A stretch of DNA of 64,000 nt, taken from the NCBI RefSeq assembly GCF_018491765.1, contig NZ_JABWCU010000023.1, positions 22,322 through 86,321 of the forward strand, written 5' to 3'. Under the pieces are notes generated by a model that was not told where the DNA came from, made no database searches, and worked only from the letters and a program-made list of their open reading frames with translations. Positions 1 through 7,624 of this stretch are shown piece after piece (positions within the stretch are counted from its first letter, which is position 1; every line of letters begins with the position of its first letter). The position numbers were made by a program, and so were the translations under genes. The DNA is from Novosphingobium profundi. GTDB taxonomy: Bacteria; Pseudomonadota; Alphaproteobacteria; Sphingomonadales; Sphingomonadaceae.

Positions 1-11
1 TATAGAACCCA

Positions 12-1412
12 ATGGCTCGGCAAGCTCGTGCCATTGAACCATCTCAAGGAGCTTTCCCCTTGCGCGCGATCCATGACCTGTCCGGCCTGATCAAATATGC
101 TGGGCGCGAACCCTGGAAGACACGGCTTGAGGAGTGTCTGGAAGAACATTTCGGGCCGGCGGCCGACGAGCTCGACGTCGATTTCGACGAACTGCTCGAC
201 ATTGTTGGCCCGCACTGGGAAGGTCCCTTGTGGGGCTGCGCGTTCGAAGACCTGATCGGGCGCGAGTTCGATGGCGAAAATCTCGCCGACGATTACCTGA
301 AGCGGCGTGGCTGGAACGAAAAGGCCTCCGTCAAAGCCTATATCAAGGCCCTGCGTCAGACACCGATGTCACTCTACGAAGTGAGCGACATTGTGCCAGG
401 CAAGTCGATGCGTTTGCGCGACCTGCTTCAGGACGGCGAGCCTGTCACCGTTGAGGAGCGCAGCGCGAGCAGTAGCTTGCACAACTGGGACCGGATTGCC
501 ACGCGCCTGATCGTCGGCCGAGGCGGCGCCGTCATTTCTGGAGCCTTGCTGGCATTTAGTCCGGATGGCAGCGAGCAGTTGATCGATGGCTTTACGAAGA
601 TCGGCGCCCAGCCCGACCCGGACTTTGATTTCGACGTAACCGACCGCGCGGTACTGCTGCACCACAGCGCGCCCGTGATCACCTCGACCTGGCTGCTGGA
701 CGCTGCCGGCGTGCTGGGCCCCCCGATGCCCGATCTGGTCAACAGCGACGGCGATGACATTCTTTTCCATCGCCTGGTTTTCCCGTTGCCCAAAGGCGTG
801 ACACAAAAGCAGATCGCAGCCCGATTCCAGACCCTGCCCACCTTGTCGCCCGCTTCCGCCAAATTCTGGAATTGGCTGGAAGACAAGCGCGTCAAATCCC
901 GGCGACCCAAGCAGCCCGGCGCGCAAATGCTGGCATCGACCATGGACGATGGCTCGACGATCCTTGGAAATGCCGAGCTGGCGGGACGTTTCCTGACGAT
1001 CGAGGTCAACAGCGCCGAACGCGCGCAGCGTGCCCGGGACCTCTTCATCCCCTTGCTGGGCGATCTGGTGCAGGCACCTTTGACCGAGATCCGAACCGTT
1101 GCCCAGATGATGGCTGAACAACGGCAGGTGCGCGACGAAACCGCCCAGCCGGAGATCCCTGCCGCGGAGATGCAGCGCATCGTTCGCGACATGATGGACC
1201 GACAATACCGACAGGTCCTCGACGAGCCGGTCCCCGCTCTGGGGGACAAGACGCCGCGGCAGGCTGTCAGGACCAAGGCCGGGCGCGCACAGGTGGTGGA
1301 ATGGCTGAAGTACCTGGAGAACGGGACCGCCAAATCCGGCAACGAGCAGATGGCCGGCTACAGCTTTGCCTGGATGTGGGAAGAATTGGGCATAGCCGAC
1401 CTGCGGAAGTAG
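12..1412 (+). CDS. Hypothetical protein, 466 aa
   Basis: I do not recognise this protein with confidence. An in-frame TAG at 3-5 means translation cannot start before the ATG at 12; too little upstream sequence is visible to judge a ribosome site. The protein is acidic with no membrane segment or signal peptide. Its last 70 residues (about 400-440) carry the pattern LDEPVPALGDKTPRQAV followed by an arginine-rich helix. This resembles the C-terminal module of proteins that carry MbcA/ParS (DUF2384)-like or SEC-C-type domains, but that link is only from pattern. It stands alone, separated from the next genes by a recombination joint near 1668, so it may have arrived separately from the backbone. 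Confidence 0.75.
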   Translation: MARQARAIEPSQGAFPLRAIHDLSGLIKYAGREPWKTRLEECLEEHFGPAADELDVDFDELLDIVGPHWEGPLWGCAFEDLIGREFDGENLADDYLKRRGWNEKASVKAYIKALRQTPMSLYEVSDIVPGKSMRLRDLLQDGEPVTVEERSASSSLHNWDRIATRLIVGRGGAVISGALLAFSPDGSEQLIDGFTKIGAQPDPDFDFDVTDRAVLLHHSAPVITSTWLLDAAGVLGPPMPDLVNSDGDDILFHRLVFPLPKGVTQKQIAARFQTLPTLSPASAKFWNWLEDKRVKSRRPKQPGAQMLASTMDDGSTILGNAELAGRFLTIEVNSAERAQRARDLFIPLLGDLVQAPLTEIRTVAQMMAEQRQVRDETAQPEIPAAEMQRIVRDMMDRQYRQVLDEPVPALGDKTPRQAVRTKAGRAQVVEWLKYLENGTAKSGNEQMAGYSFAWMWEELGIADLRK

Positions 1413-1566
1413 ATCGGTATGGCCATGTCGCACGAGTTCCAAAGACTCGGCAAAGGCCGGGTCAATCCTGCCCAATGACCTTGCGCGATACGCCCCACTC
1501 TTTGCCTCTGGCAGGACATCCCCGTCGGACAAGCTGAAGCCGCGCCCCCAAGCGCGGACATACCGG

Positions 1567-1660
1567 TTGTCAAAAAACGGGCGCATCGGGCAAGAACCCT
1601 GTCAAAGTCTTTTGACAAAACCCCAGATGTTCCCGATTTGTCAGGCCAACTTGGCTGTCA
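1567..1660. repeat. Cluster of TGTCA/TGACA motifs
   Basis: Within about 95 bases there are five TGTCA or inverted TGACA pentamers (near 1568, 1600, 1611, 1638 and 1654), including an imperfect palindrome GTCAAAGTCTTTTGAC. They lie between the end of the first gene and the joint with the DUF736 fragment. They could be protein-binding or recombination sites, or chance; the remainder of 1413-1667 shows no gene. Confidence 0.3.
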
Positions 1661-1667
1661 ACGGACA

Positions 1668-1878
1668 CTTCGCGGTATCCTGGCGCCGGCCGCAGCGCCG
1701 CGCGACGATGCCCGCCCCGACCGAGAACTCGGACAACGAACTGCCCGATCTGCCGCCAGCCAGCGGCGAGATGGGCGGCTCCTACGATCCGCAGACCACC
1801 GGCGACGGCCTGGGCGAGAGCACGGCGAGCGCGCCCAAGGGCCGCGGCGCCAAGGCGAAGGAGCCCGAAACGGCATAA
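1668..1878 (+). pseudogene. Truncated duplicate of the DUF736 gene 3' end
   Basis: Bases 1668-1871 match 4684-4887 (the end of the DUF736 gene) at a constant offset of 3016 bases with only a handful of substitutions and no indels. The fragment keeps the reading frame of the acidic C-terminal tail (SWRRPQRRATMPAPTENS onward) and ends in its own TAA, but the conserved DUF736 core is missing. An open frame runs upstream to 1567 by chance, giving a hybrid that is unlikely to be a real protein. The sharp left edge marks a recombination or insertion joint. Confidence 0.85.
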
Positions 1879-1887
1879 CCCAACCCT

Positions 1888-1911
1888 GCCGGCTCGCATT
1901 AGCGAGCCGGC
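1888..1911. terminator. Perfect hairpin after the DUF736 fragment
   Basis: A perfect 10-bp stem, GCCGGCTCGC paired with GCGAGCCGGC around an ATTA loop. No strong T tract follows, so it may be an imperfect terminator or an RNA stabiliser inherited with the gene fragment. Confidence 0.5.
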
Positions 1912-2097
1912 ACGCTTACCGCACCGCGAAAGCGTGTCGGCCCGTCGCTAATCGGGGTTCGATTGGCTTGCCAATGTCCTCGGGCATAAGCGAGGATTGA
2001 GAGCTGCGACTAGCCCCATGAGCGCGGGTTCGGCTCGACACACCAAGCGCTCCCAACACCTGCGCAACTGCCAATCCCCCCTGGCGCGCAGGTGGAA
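1912..2097. other. Non-coding stretch ending in a terminator
   Basis: No convincing gene is seen between 1912 and 2097, yet a textbook plus-strand terminator follows at 2098. A transcript, either a small RNA or readthrough from the left, must be what is terminated. A small stem CCTCG/CGAGG occurs near 1980-1996. Confidence 0.3.
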
Positions 2098-2136
2098 GAC
2101 CCGCCGTTCGGACCACCGAACGGCGGGTCTTTTTTT
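2098..2136 (+). terminator. Strong rho-independent terminator
   Basis: A 13-bp stem (GACCCGCCGTTCG and its complement) with a six-base loop is followed by seven T residues on the plus strand. Confidence 0.9.
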
Positions 2137-2248
2137 CACCTCTACTCTCACGTCCTGAGCGCAGAACACGATGAGCCGAAATCTAAAGCATTGGGACAGC
2201 CGTAAAACAATGTTACCCAGACACACATAGACAACTGGAGAGCCTGCA

Positions 2249-2665
2249 TTGCCGCCGCGCAAAATCACTATGCCGCGACACGCAAGTGACGATGCTTGCC
2301 AGTCCTCGTATCTCGTGCGCCTCGAGATGCGGCAATTGCTGATTGTATTTTATGTCCTCTTCGCATTTGACGCCAACATTCTGCTTTTCTGTGTCCACCG
2401 TACAGCCAGCAATTGGACGTCATCCATTGCTGACCATGCCGCAATTGCGATCTTCGTTAGCGGAGCGCTAATCATTTTATCCCGGGTGAAGCCTCGAGTG
2501 CGCAGAGACTGGGCAACGCTTCGTGAGCCCTTGTGCCAACCTTCCACAAGATCATCGCGCATACAGTCGATCGCGACCGACACATGCACGATTGCGCTCT
2601 GGCTCGGCTTCGTCGGCTGCTCGATTTATTCCGCTGTGCCCGTCGACCCGCTCACACACGGTTAG
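2249..2665 (+). CDS. Small multi-pass membrane protein, 138 aa
   Basis: Unrecognised membrane protein. A TTG start at 2249 is favoured because GGAG lies eight bases upstream; an ATG at 2270 is the alternative. Hydrophobic segments are visible around residues 29-48, 66-83 and 113-130. It is the first gene after the 2098 terminator and its stop codon TAG sits inside the ribosome site of the following gene, so the two are probably translated together. Paired small membrane proteins are common in plasmid backbones, with roles in entry exclusion or envelope effects, but nothing here shows such a role. Confidence 0.55.
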   Translation: MPPRKITMPRHASDDACQSSYLVRLEMRQLLIVFYVLFAFDANILLFCVHRTASNWTSSIADHAAIAIFVSGALIILSRVKPRVRRDWATLREPLCQPSTRSSRIQSIATDTCTIALWLGFVGCSIYSAVPVDPLTHG

Positions 2666-2676
2666 GATCACAGAAC

Positions 2677-3057
2677 GTGTCAACTCGACCCAATGCTCAA
2701 GCGCTGCAGAGCCTCTACTGTGAGCATTGCCGCAGATCCATTCCGCTTGTGGCAACTGCAGTTTTCAAATTCATCATCATCATGATGGTCACGAGCCTCG
2801 TCGTCTCAGCCTTTCCAACCATTGCTGCACTGGCCTGGATACGCTTCGCAATCATCGCTTTGAGCGCCTACTTTTTTTGCCTCCCAAGTCTGGGATATTT
2901 AAGACTTGCCCTGCAAGTCTGGCCCGCCCTTGGCGGACCGAATTCCCTCAAACGATGGCACACCGCAAACATAATAGCGCACACCCTCTCAGCGACCACC
3001 GGTCTAGCCTGTATGCTCTGGACTCTCTCGCCAGCTCTAATGCCGCTGCTACGCTGA
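2677..3057 (+). CDS. Small membrane protein coupled to the preceding gene, 126 aa
   Basis: The GTG at 2677 is chosen because AGGA (2664-2667, overlapping the previous TAG stop) lies nine bases upstream; a longer frame beginning at ATG 2533 would overlap the upstream gene by 133 bases and adds an arginine-rich, non-hydrophobic leader. After a short cysteine-containing N terminus (YCEHC) come hydrophobic segments of about 20 residues each (IIIMMVTSLVVSAF, WIRFAIIALSAYFF) and a last one near the C terminus. Product unknown; it is probably an inner-membrane partner of the preceding protein. Confidence 0.5.
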   Translation: MSTRPNAQALQSLYCEHCRRSIPLVATAVFKFIIIMMVTSLVVSAFPTIAALAWIRFAIIALSAYFFCLPSLGYLRLALQVWPALGGPNSLKRWHTANIIAHTLSATTGLACMLWTLSPALMPLLR

Positions 3058-3068
3058 TCCACCGCATA

Positions 3069-3184
3069 GCATCCCCCGCTAAGCTCAACCGGGGTCTATT
3101 AAGCTGCCCCCGGCTGAAGGCGGGCCAGCTGCACCAAGCCGCCCTACACCCGTCTCGATGCCTCGGGTGACCATTCCTGACGCG
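3069..3184 (+). repeat. Dispersed structured repeat, copy R1
   Basis: The most diverged of three copies (R2 at 6934, R3 at 7625). Shared landmarks in order are GC[AG]TCCCCCGC, a GC stem closing the loop TCTATTAAGCT, the block GGCGGGCCAGCT.CACCAAGCC, and an end of CGGGT.ACC..TCCTGACGC. It lacks the second hairpin found in R2 and R3. It lies ahead of the 3302 gene. Confidence 0.75.
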
Positions 3185-3301
3185 AAGAATGTCGACACAA
3201 TAGCTGCCGCAGAGTGACGGCCAAAAACCATGATGGCGGGCCAGAGGCCCGGAAGGAAAGGGGGAAAGATCCAGCGAGTTTCTCAACATACGGAGGACGA
3301 A

Positions 3302-3709
3302 ATGCTCGATCTGACCAAATCCCGCCGGAAAACCGCCTATTTTGGCAAGGATGCCCGCAAGGCGGCCGCTGCTACGAAATTCATTGGACGCGGATCCGCA
3401 CTCAGCTCAACAGCAGCCTACGCCCGCGCATGTGGCGACCTCTCAAACTGCCATGCCTACACGCGCGAAGATGTCGTCATGATCTCGGCCGAAGGCAACC
3501 GACGCGGCCGCCTGACGCCAGATTTCACGGAGATCGACCTGGCAATCGCAGCACGATCGCGCTTCATCACAGATTGCCGAGAGGATCGCGAGCGAGCGTA
3601 CAACATAGGCGAACGCGAAGTTGCTCGTTATCTCGCCCATCATGGCTATCGCGAATATGCAGGCGGCCACTGGATGCCACAGACCTCAGATATCGTCGGA
3701 GTTGAATGA
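3302..3709 (+). CDS. Hypothetical leading-region protein, 135 aa
   Basis: The ATG at 3302 is preceded by GGAGG with a five-base gap, which is far better than the in-frame ATG at 3230. The protein is rich in arginine and alanine, soluble, with no recognised domain; notable stretches are FIGRGSALSSTAAYA and ISAEGNRRGRLTPDF. It overlaps the next gene by four bases (ATGA), so the pair is translationally coupled. It lies in the run of plus-strand genes facing the candidate oriT, where plasmids often keep establishment or anti-defence functions. Such a role is inference from position alone. Confidence 0.7.
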   Translation: MLDLTKSRRKTAYFGKDARKAAAATKFIGRGSALSSTAAYARACGDLSNCHAYTREDVVMISAEGNRRGRLTPDFTEIDLAIAARSRFITDCREDRERAYNIGEREVARYLAHHGYREYAGGHWMPQTSDIVGVE

Positions 3710-4083
3710 TGCCCGATATGAAAGCCTTTGACGACAACCCGAGTATGGGCCTCGACATCCTGAATCTCGAAACGGCCACCACCAAGCTTATCGAAAGACT
3801 TGTCAGCGCGGCCCTAAAGCAGACCTTCGCAGAGGATCCACCGCAATTCGAACTCGACTACTGGCACGATGCAGTCCGCCTGTTCGTCAAGATTCCCTTG
3901 CCCGATGATCCCTCAGGCGAATGGCCCGCATGGTACATCGGACTCGAGGATCTCGTGCGCGGCACAATGGAGCAAGATCGAGACAACATGCGCGATCCCG
4001 GCCTCGTTGCCAGCGCCGTCAATCTGGCGAACGAATTTCGACGCATGGCTAACCTGATCGAAAGCGCCTTGCCCGAAACATAG
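3706..4083 (+). CDS. Hypothetical protein coupled to the 3302 gene, 125 aa
   Basis: Its ATG overlaps the stop of the upstream gene (ATGA at 3706-3709), so it is the second cistron of a two-gene unit. The product is acidic, soluble and helical (predicted pI clearly below 7), with aromatic-rich patches such as ELDYWHDAVRLF and GEWPAWYIGLEDLV. No known domain is recognised. The unit is closed by the terminator at 4133. Confidence 0.7.
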   Translation: MMPDMKAFDDNPSMGLDILNLETATTKLIERLVSAALKQTFAEDPPQFELDYWHDAVRLFVKIPLPDDPSGEWPAWYIGLEDLVRGTMEQDRDNMRDPGLVASAVNLANEFRRMANLIESALPET

Positions 4084-4132
4084 GAAAATGATGCCCGCCC
4101 ACAAAGGCTGCTCACTCAATGCCGCGCTCAAT

Positions 4133-4168
4133 AAAGGCCCGTTGCTCCACGCAAGCAACGGGCCTTTT
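4133..4168 (+). terminator. Rho-independent terminator
   Basis: AAAGGCCCGTTGCT pairs with AAGCAACGGGCCTTTT around a six-base loop, just after the two-gene 3302-4083 unit. Confidence 0.9.
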
Positions 4169-4387
4169 CCTTTGATGGTGCCCTAACGGGCACGACAACC
4201 CATCACGACGCCACCGCACGTCCACAGTCCCACCCTTTCGCAAACAGGCCAGCCACGCCCTCGCTTTCAGCGGGGCGGACAGGCGCGCGTGACGCGCGCC
4301 GCCGGGCCCTCGAGGGGCCCGGAGGAGGAGGGGGAGGGAGAATGATGAGCTCGGACAGGGTGTTCGGGCGCATCAGGAGAATACGAC
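4169..4387 (+). promoter_or_regulatory. Hairpin-rich leader of the DUF736 gene
   Basis: This stretch has no gene. It contains two adjacent perfect hairpins: GGCGCGCGT-G-ACGCGCGCC (4282-4300) and CCGGGCCC-TCGA-GGGCCCGG (4302-4322), followed by a purine-only GGAGGAGGAGGGGGAGGGAG run and the ribosome site AGGAGA at about 4373. Such long structured leaders recur ahead of other genes in this block. Confidence 0.5.
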
Positions 4388-4894
4388 ATGGCACGCAACA
4401 TCGGCACTCTCGCCCGCGTCAACAACGGCCCGATCGCGGGCGACATCAAGACCCTGACCTTCAGCGCGAAGATCGCGCTGCGCGAAGTTCACTCGAGCAA
4501 CGAGCGCGCGCCGGCGTTCGATATCATGGCGCTTTCGAGCGATCGCCGCTCGTGGGTCGAAATCGGCGCCCTGTGGGAATTCACCTCGAACTCGACCGGC
4601 GAAGTCTTCTACTCGGGCCGCATCGACGACGTTTCGATGCCCGCGCCGATCGACATTGCCGTCTTCAAGCAGGAGGACGGCAGCTTCGCGGTGTCCTGGC
4701 GCCGGCCCCAGCGCCGCGCGACGATGCCCGCCCCGACCGAGAACTCGGACAACGAACTGCCCGATCTGCCGCCCGCCAGCGGCGAGATGGGCGGCTCCTA
4801 CGATCCGCAGACCACCGGCGACGGCCTGGGCGAGAGCACGGCGAGCGCGCCCAAGGGCCGCGGCGCCAAGGCGAAGCAGCCCGAAACCGTCTGA
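4388..4894 (+). CDS. DUF736 family protein with extended C-terminal tail
   Basis: DUF736 proteins are small, abundant proteins encoded on alphaproteobacterial plasmids and integrative elements; their biochemical role is not established. The conserved core here is residues 1-100 (start MARNIGTL, then LTFSAKIALREV, the F-D-I-M repeat region, WVEIGALWEF and FKQEDGSFAVSWRR). The usual family length is about 100 residues; this one is 168 because of an acidic, proline- and glycine-rich tail ending GAKAKQPETV. Low-complexity acidic tails of this sort are seen in SSB proteins, but no DDDIPF-like tip is present. The ATG has AGGAGA nine bases upstream. The 3' 204 bases are duplicated at 1668-1871. Confidence 0.9.
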   Translation: MARNIGTLARVNNGPIAGDIKTLTFSAKIALREVHSSNERAPAFDIMALSSDRRSWVEIGALWEFTSNSTGEVFYSGRIDDVSMPAPIDIAVFKQEDGSFAVSWRRPQRRATMPAPTENSDNELPDLPPASGEMGGSYDPQTTGDGLGESTASAPKGRGAKAKQPETV

Positions 4895-4939
4895 ACCATC
4901 CCCGGATCGGCGTAGCAGCCTCCACGCCGGTCAAACTTT

Positions 4940-4975
4940 GGCCCGCCGCCCTTCGGGGCTGGCGGGCCTTTTTTT
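4940..4975 (+). terminator. Terminator of the DUF736 gene
   Basis: GGCCCGCC pairs with GGCGGGCC, with a smaller hairpin inside the loop, followed by a seven- to eight-T tract. Confidence 0.9.
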
Positions 4976-5090
4976 GCTATGCAAACGCAAGTCACCAAAA
5001 AACCGAAAGAAGAGGGGGAGGCAATCGGTCAGACCAACCCTTGACCTAGAGATTCACATTGGGACAAAAAGGTCATGAAAGGACCGAGCA

Positions 5091-5267
5091 ATGTTTTATG
5101 CCGATCACATCGCAAATTTCGCGCTGGAGCACGACCTTGTTTCGGCATTCACACTGTGTCTGCTCCCGGGCCTTTACTGCGTATTCTTCACCCTAATGCT
5201 TCTCGTTTGGGGAATGAAAAGTCATTCAGAAACTGTGATGCCAAGGGGGGGACGGCTACAAAATTGA
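5091..5267 (+). CDS. Very small membrane protein, 58 aa
   Basis: ATG at 5091 has AGGA with a seven-base spacer. The product begins MFYADHIANFALEHDL and has one strong hydrophobic segment (about residues 18-41, AFTLCLLPGLYCVFFTLMLL) before a short basic tail. The stop TGA at 5265-5267 overlaps the TTG start of the next gene (TTGA). A different frame starting at 5075 is open across this stretch, but its first 60 residues look non-coding (arginine-rich, no pattern) and its start has no ribosome site. Function unknown. Confidence 0.5.
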   Translation: MFYADHIANFALEHDLVSAFTLCLLPGLYCVFFTLMLLVWGMKSHSETVMPRGGRLQN

Positions 5268-5557
5268 TCACCGCCAGCTCGACCACGCTGGCGGCTTATT
5301 GCGCCCTCTTGTTCGCCACGGGAGCTCTCGATTCGGCCATTATCGCAAATCCGACATGGCAAAACGAAACCATCTCCCGTTCGCAGCGTAACAAACTGTT
5401 GGCTGGCATCACCAAATACGGATGCGATCGCTCGAAAGTCGTGCACATTGAAGCCAAACGACCGCTCGAAAATTCCGATCTTGCCAAGCTTTTCCCGGAC
5501 GTCGGGGCCAGTTTCCTCATCATCGGTCTACCCGATACGCCTATTACTGGTTGCTGA
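5264..5557 (+). CDS. Small secreted protein, 97 aa, TTG start
   Basis: The TTG at 5264 overlaps the stop of the 58-aa gene (TTGA) and is preceded by AAGGGGGGG (5243-5251) with a spacing of about 12, so the G tract can serve as ribosome site. The N terminus reads as a signal peptide or anchor (hydrophobic TLAAYCALLFATGALDSAIIA). The mature part is charged, with one cysteine in KYGCDRSK and a last one at the C terminus, so a disulphide is possible. Alternatively the seven-G run could be a frameshift site that fuses the two small frames into one membrane protein. No family recognised. Confidence 0.45.
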   Translation: MITASSTTLAAYCALLFATGALDSAIIANPTWQNETISRSQRNKLLAGITKYGCDRSKVVHIEAKRPLENSDLAKLFPDVGASFLIIGLPDTPITGC

Positions 5558-6106
5558 TCTCATCGGGCAGCGCCACGTCGACCCATGAGCATCGACACAA
5601 CAATCCGCCAATAGCAGACCCCGCGGATACAGACGCAGCACCACTATGCGCTGGTATGCCGGTATCCATTGCAACACCTACCATGTGATCCGGATGGTCC
5701 TCCACACCAAGCTATACGGCCTTGGAACCGCACCCACTACGAACCGGCTCAAGTCCCTTAGCCTCGCCATCACAAACAAGCGGGAATGCACCCCGAAGCC
5801 CTCGTATCCGTGCCAGCCAGAATGCGAATAGGGCTCCTTACCTGCTCCCGACCACCTAACGTTCTTCGCAGTCAGCCACCACCAAAGAGCCGGCGGCGCC
5901 GACCGCCTCGCCAGTGCCCCTTGCCCCTGTTCGCAACCCTGCCCAACCCCGGCAAACCGGGCCGTGTTGCCCGCTAAAGCGGGCTGCCCGCACCACCCCG
6001 GTTCTTAGGGGTTCCCCTCCGTTTCACTCCGGTGGGCCGGGCTCCGCCCCGGGGCTCATCAGGGGCACCGGCGGACGGGCCGCCGGCTCAAATGGAGGCT
6101 TGTAAA
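5558..6106. other. Non-coding spacer and structured leader of ssb
   Basis: No convincing gene is seen. The first half is featureless. From about 5870 the spacer is very GC-rich with hairpins, including GCCCGC-TAAA-GCGGGC (5969-5984) and a large CCGGTG...CACCGG structure (about 6030-6072) with an internal GGGCCGGGCTCC/CCCCGG stem. The ssb ribosome site GGAGG follows at 6094-6098. Confidence 0.4.
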
Positions 6107-6442
6107 ATGAACGTAGTCAACCTGGTCGGCCGCATCGCCAAGGACCCCACCACCCGCAGCTTCGGCAACACCACCGTCACCGAAGTGATCCTCGTCACCG
6201 AACGCCCGCGGATCCGCGACGGCAAGACCGAAAAGGACCCGCAGACCGGCTACACCCTGATGGACAGCGAGTTCCACAAGATCGTCATCTTCAACGGCAT
6301 GGGCAAGGGCGTCCGCGACCACAAGGAAAAGGGCGACAAGCTCGCGGTTACCGGCAGCATCCACTACTCGCAGTGGACCGACAGCGACAACATCAAGCGC
6401 TACGGCTGCGAAATCCGGGCCGACAACGTCGAGTTCATCTGA
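6107..6442 (+). CDS. ssb: Plasmid SSB-like single-stranded DNA-binding protein
   Basis: The N terminus MNVVNLVGRIAKDP is the hallmark first strand of the SSB OB fold, followed by a conserved-looking barrel with FHKIVIFNG (the usual W/F-x-V-x-x-F/W-N/G strand) and GDKLAVTGSIHYSQW (typical KG..V.V.G.L...W strand). At 111 aa it is only the OB domain: the disordered tail and acidic tip that recruit partner proteins in chromosomal SSB are absent. It probably coats incoming or replicating plasmid strands. GGAGG lies about nine bases ahead of the ATG. SSB genes are classic leading-region genes in conjugative plasmids, which suits its position left of the oriT candidate. Confidence 0.85.
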   Translation: MNVVNLVGRIAKDPTTRSFGNTTVTEVILVTERPRIRDGKTEKDPQTGYTLMDSEFHKIVIFNGMGKGVRDHKEKGDKLAVTGSIHYSQWTDSDNIKRYGCEIRADNVEFI

Positions 6443-6447
6443 ACCCC

Positions 6448-6473
6448 AAGGGCGGCGCCTGGCGCCGCCCTTT
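6448..6473 (+). terminator. Terminator of ssb
   Basis: A GC-rich stem AAGGGCGGCG / CGCCGCCCTT with a short loop and a three-T tail directly after the ssb stop. Confidence 0.75.
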
Positions 6474-6514
6474 CGCCTGTCCACGCACCTTCAGCTTCTA
6501 CAGGAGCACCAATC

Positions 6515-6922
6515 ATGGATGCTAACGATAAGATCACGGTCGAAATCGACGACGAGGTTCTCATTGAGCAAATCACGAAGCTCACAACCACACTCATGCC
6601 GTTACTCGCTGCAAGAGGTAAGCATCTACCGACCGACGATCTCGACCTGATACTCGTCAAGATCCTCTTTCACGGATATTTCCACACCGACCGGGACCGT
6701 CGCAGCAAGATCTGGTTCACCGCATTCAACAACATGATGGACGCGATCGATTCACAACTCGAGTTCATACCGCTCGGCCAACTCAGCCTGCTTGGCACAC
6801 GAATGGTTGCCGCGGCGTGCCGCTCTGATGAAGCAAGCAAGGCGCGCATCGCCAAAGTCGAACAGGCCATCTTCGAAAACTACCGGGTCTTGAAAAAAAA
6901 CGATCTGACAGTCTCCATTTGA
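6515..6922 (+). CDS. Hypothetical leading-region protein, 135 aa
   Basis: ATG with AGGAG nine bases upstream; begins MDANDKITVEIDDEVL. Predicted mostly helical and acidic, without membrane segments, with a central aromatic-rich stretch (LFHGYFHTDRDRRSKIWF). No family recognised. It stands between the ssb terminator and repeat R2, so it is a single-gene unit. Confidence 0.7.
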   Translation: MDANDKITVEIDDEVLIEQITKLTTTLMPLLAARGKHLPTDDLDLILVKILFHGYFHTDRDRRSKIWFTAFNNMMDAIDSQLEFIPLGQLSLLGTRMVAAACRSDEASKARIAKVEQAIFENYRVLKKNDLTVSI

Positions 6923-6933
6923 TCTGGGTGCGG

Positions 6934-7073
6934 GCGTCCCCCGCACAGCGGGGCCGGGCTCTATGGAGCTCGGCCCGGCTTCACCCTGGCGTACCGCCAG
7001 GCTTGCAGGCGGGCCAGCTCCACCAAGCCAGCCTGCGGCCGTCTTGGCCCTCCGGGTCACGATCCATGACGCG
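6934..7073 (+). repeat. Dispersed structured repeat, copy R2
   Basis: About 140 bases, roughly 90% identical to R3 (7625-7762). It holds three successive stems: CCCCGC-ACA-GCGGGG, a GGGCC..GGCCC stem around a loop containing TCTATGGAGCT, and CCTGGCG-TAC-CGCCAGG. In the second stem R3 has GGGAC..GTCCC instead, a compensatory C-G to A-T change. It lies about 100 bases ahead of the 7174 gene. Confidence 0.85.
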
Positions 7074-7173
7074 CTGATAGTCTCATCCTCCCCGAAACCT
7101 TGCCCGGCGCCCATGGAGCAAGGTACTATCTCTCTTCAGCGGCATGTTCATTCAACGGCACAGGACGACGTCC

Positions 7174-7599
7174 ATGTCTGCAGTGATCTACGCTTGCGGC
7201 CATTCGCGCGGCCGCAAATTCCAATCCGAAGATAGCCTAGCCACCGAGTACCACGCTCCCGATCGCAAAAGTGGTAACCTTTGCCCGCACTGTCGATCGA
7301 AACACCAATTGCGACGCCTGCGCGGATCGGATCGGCAAATCCAATGGGCCAAAGCTATCCGAAAAAGCCTCGATCTCGACCTGTCCAACTTCTTTCAGCG
7401 CACTACCGGCGTGCTCTCAAGCGAGGACATCACCCAGCTGGATTGGATCGTCAGCTACGTGCATTCCCACGAATCCGCTGCGGAATGGTGGATCCAGAAC
7501 CGACTGAAAACACCGCTGGAATTTCTCGAGCAAGCCATCGCGAAATGCCCTGAGAATATTCAACCCGAGGGTTTCCAGATCCTCGACAAGATTTCCTGA
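7174..7599 (+). CDS. Hypothetical zinc-ribbon-like protein, 141 aa
   Basis: The ATG at 7174 (AGGACGACGTCC ahead) is favoured over an in-frame ATG at 7144. Residues 1-45 have YACGHSRG and LCPHCRSKH, a C-H plus C-x-x-C-x-x-x-H arrangement that could bind zinc as a ribbon or knuckle. The rest is helical, with tryptophans in DWIVSYVH and AAEWWIQNRL. No named family is recognised. It lies between repeats R2 and R3 in the block facing oriT. Confidence 0.7.
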   Translation: MSAVIYACGHSRGRKFQSEDSLATEYHAPDRKSGNLCPHCRSKHQLRRLRGSDRQIQWAKAIRKSLDLDLSNFFQRTTGVLSSEDITQLDWIVSYVHSHESAAEWWIQNRLKTPLEFLEQAIAKCPENIQPEGFQILDKIS

Positions 7600-7624
7600 A
7601 TTACAGCGTTACGCATCGCTCCGG

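Noticed and set aside
369..1586. Long open frame on the minus strand opposite the first gene
   Set aside because: It is antisense to a better coding frame, has arginine/glycine-rich composition typical of shadow frames in GC-rich DNA, and no ribosome site.
1912..2097. Possible tRNA or known small RNA before the strong terminator
   Set aside because: No cloverleaf or anticodon arm can be drawn and no known small RNA motif is seen; only a non-coding stretch is reported.
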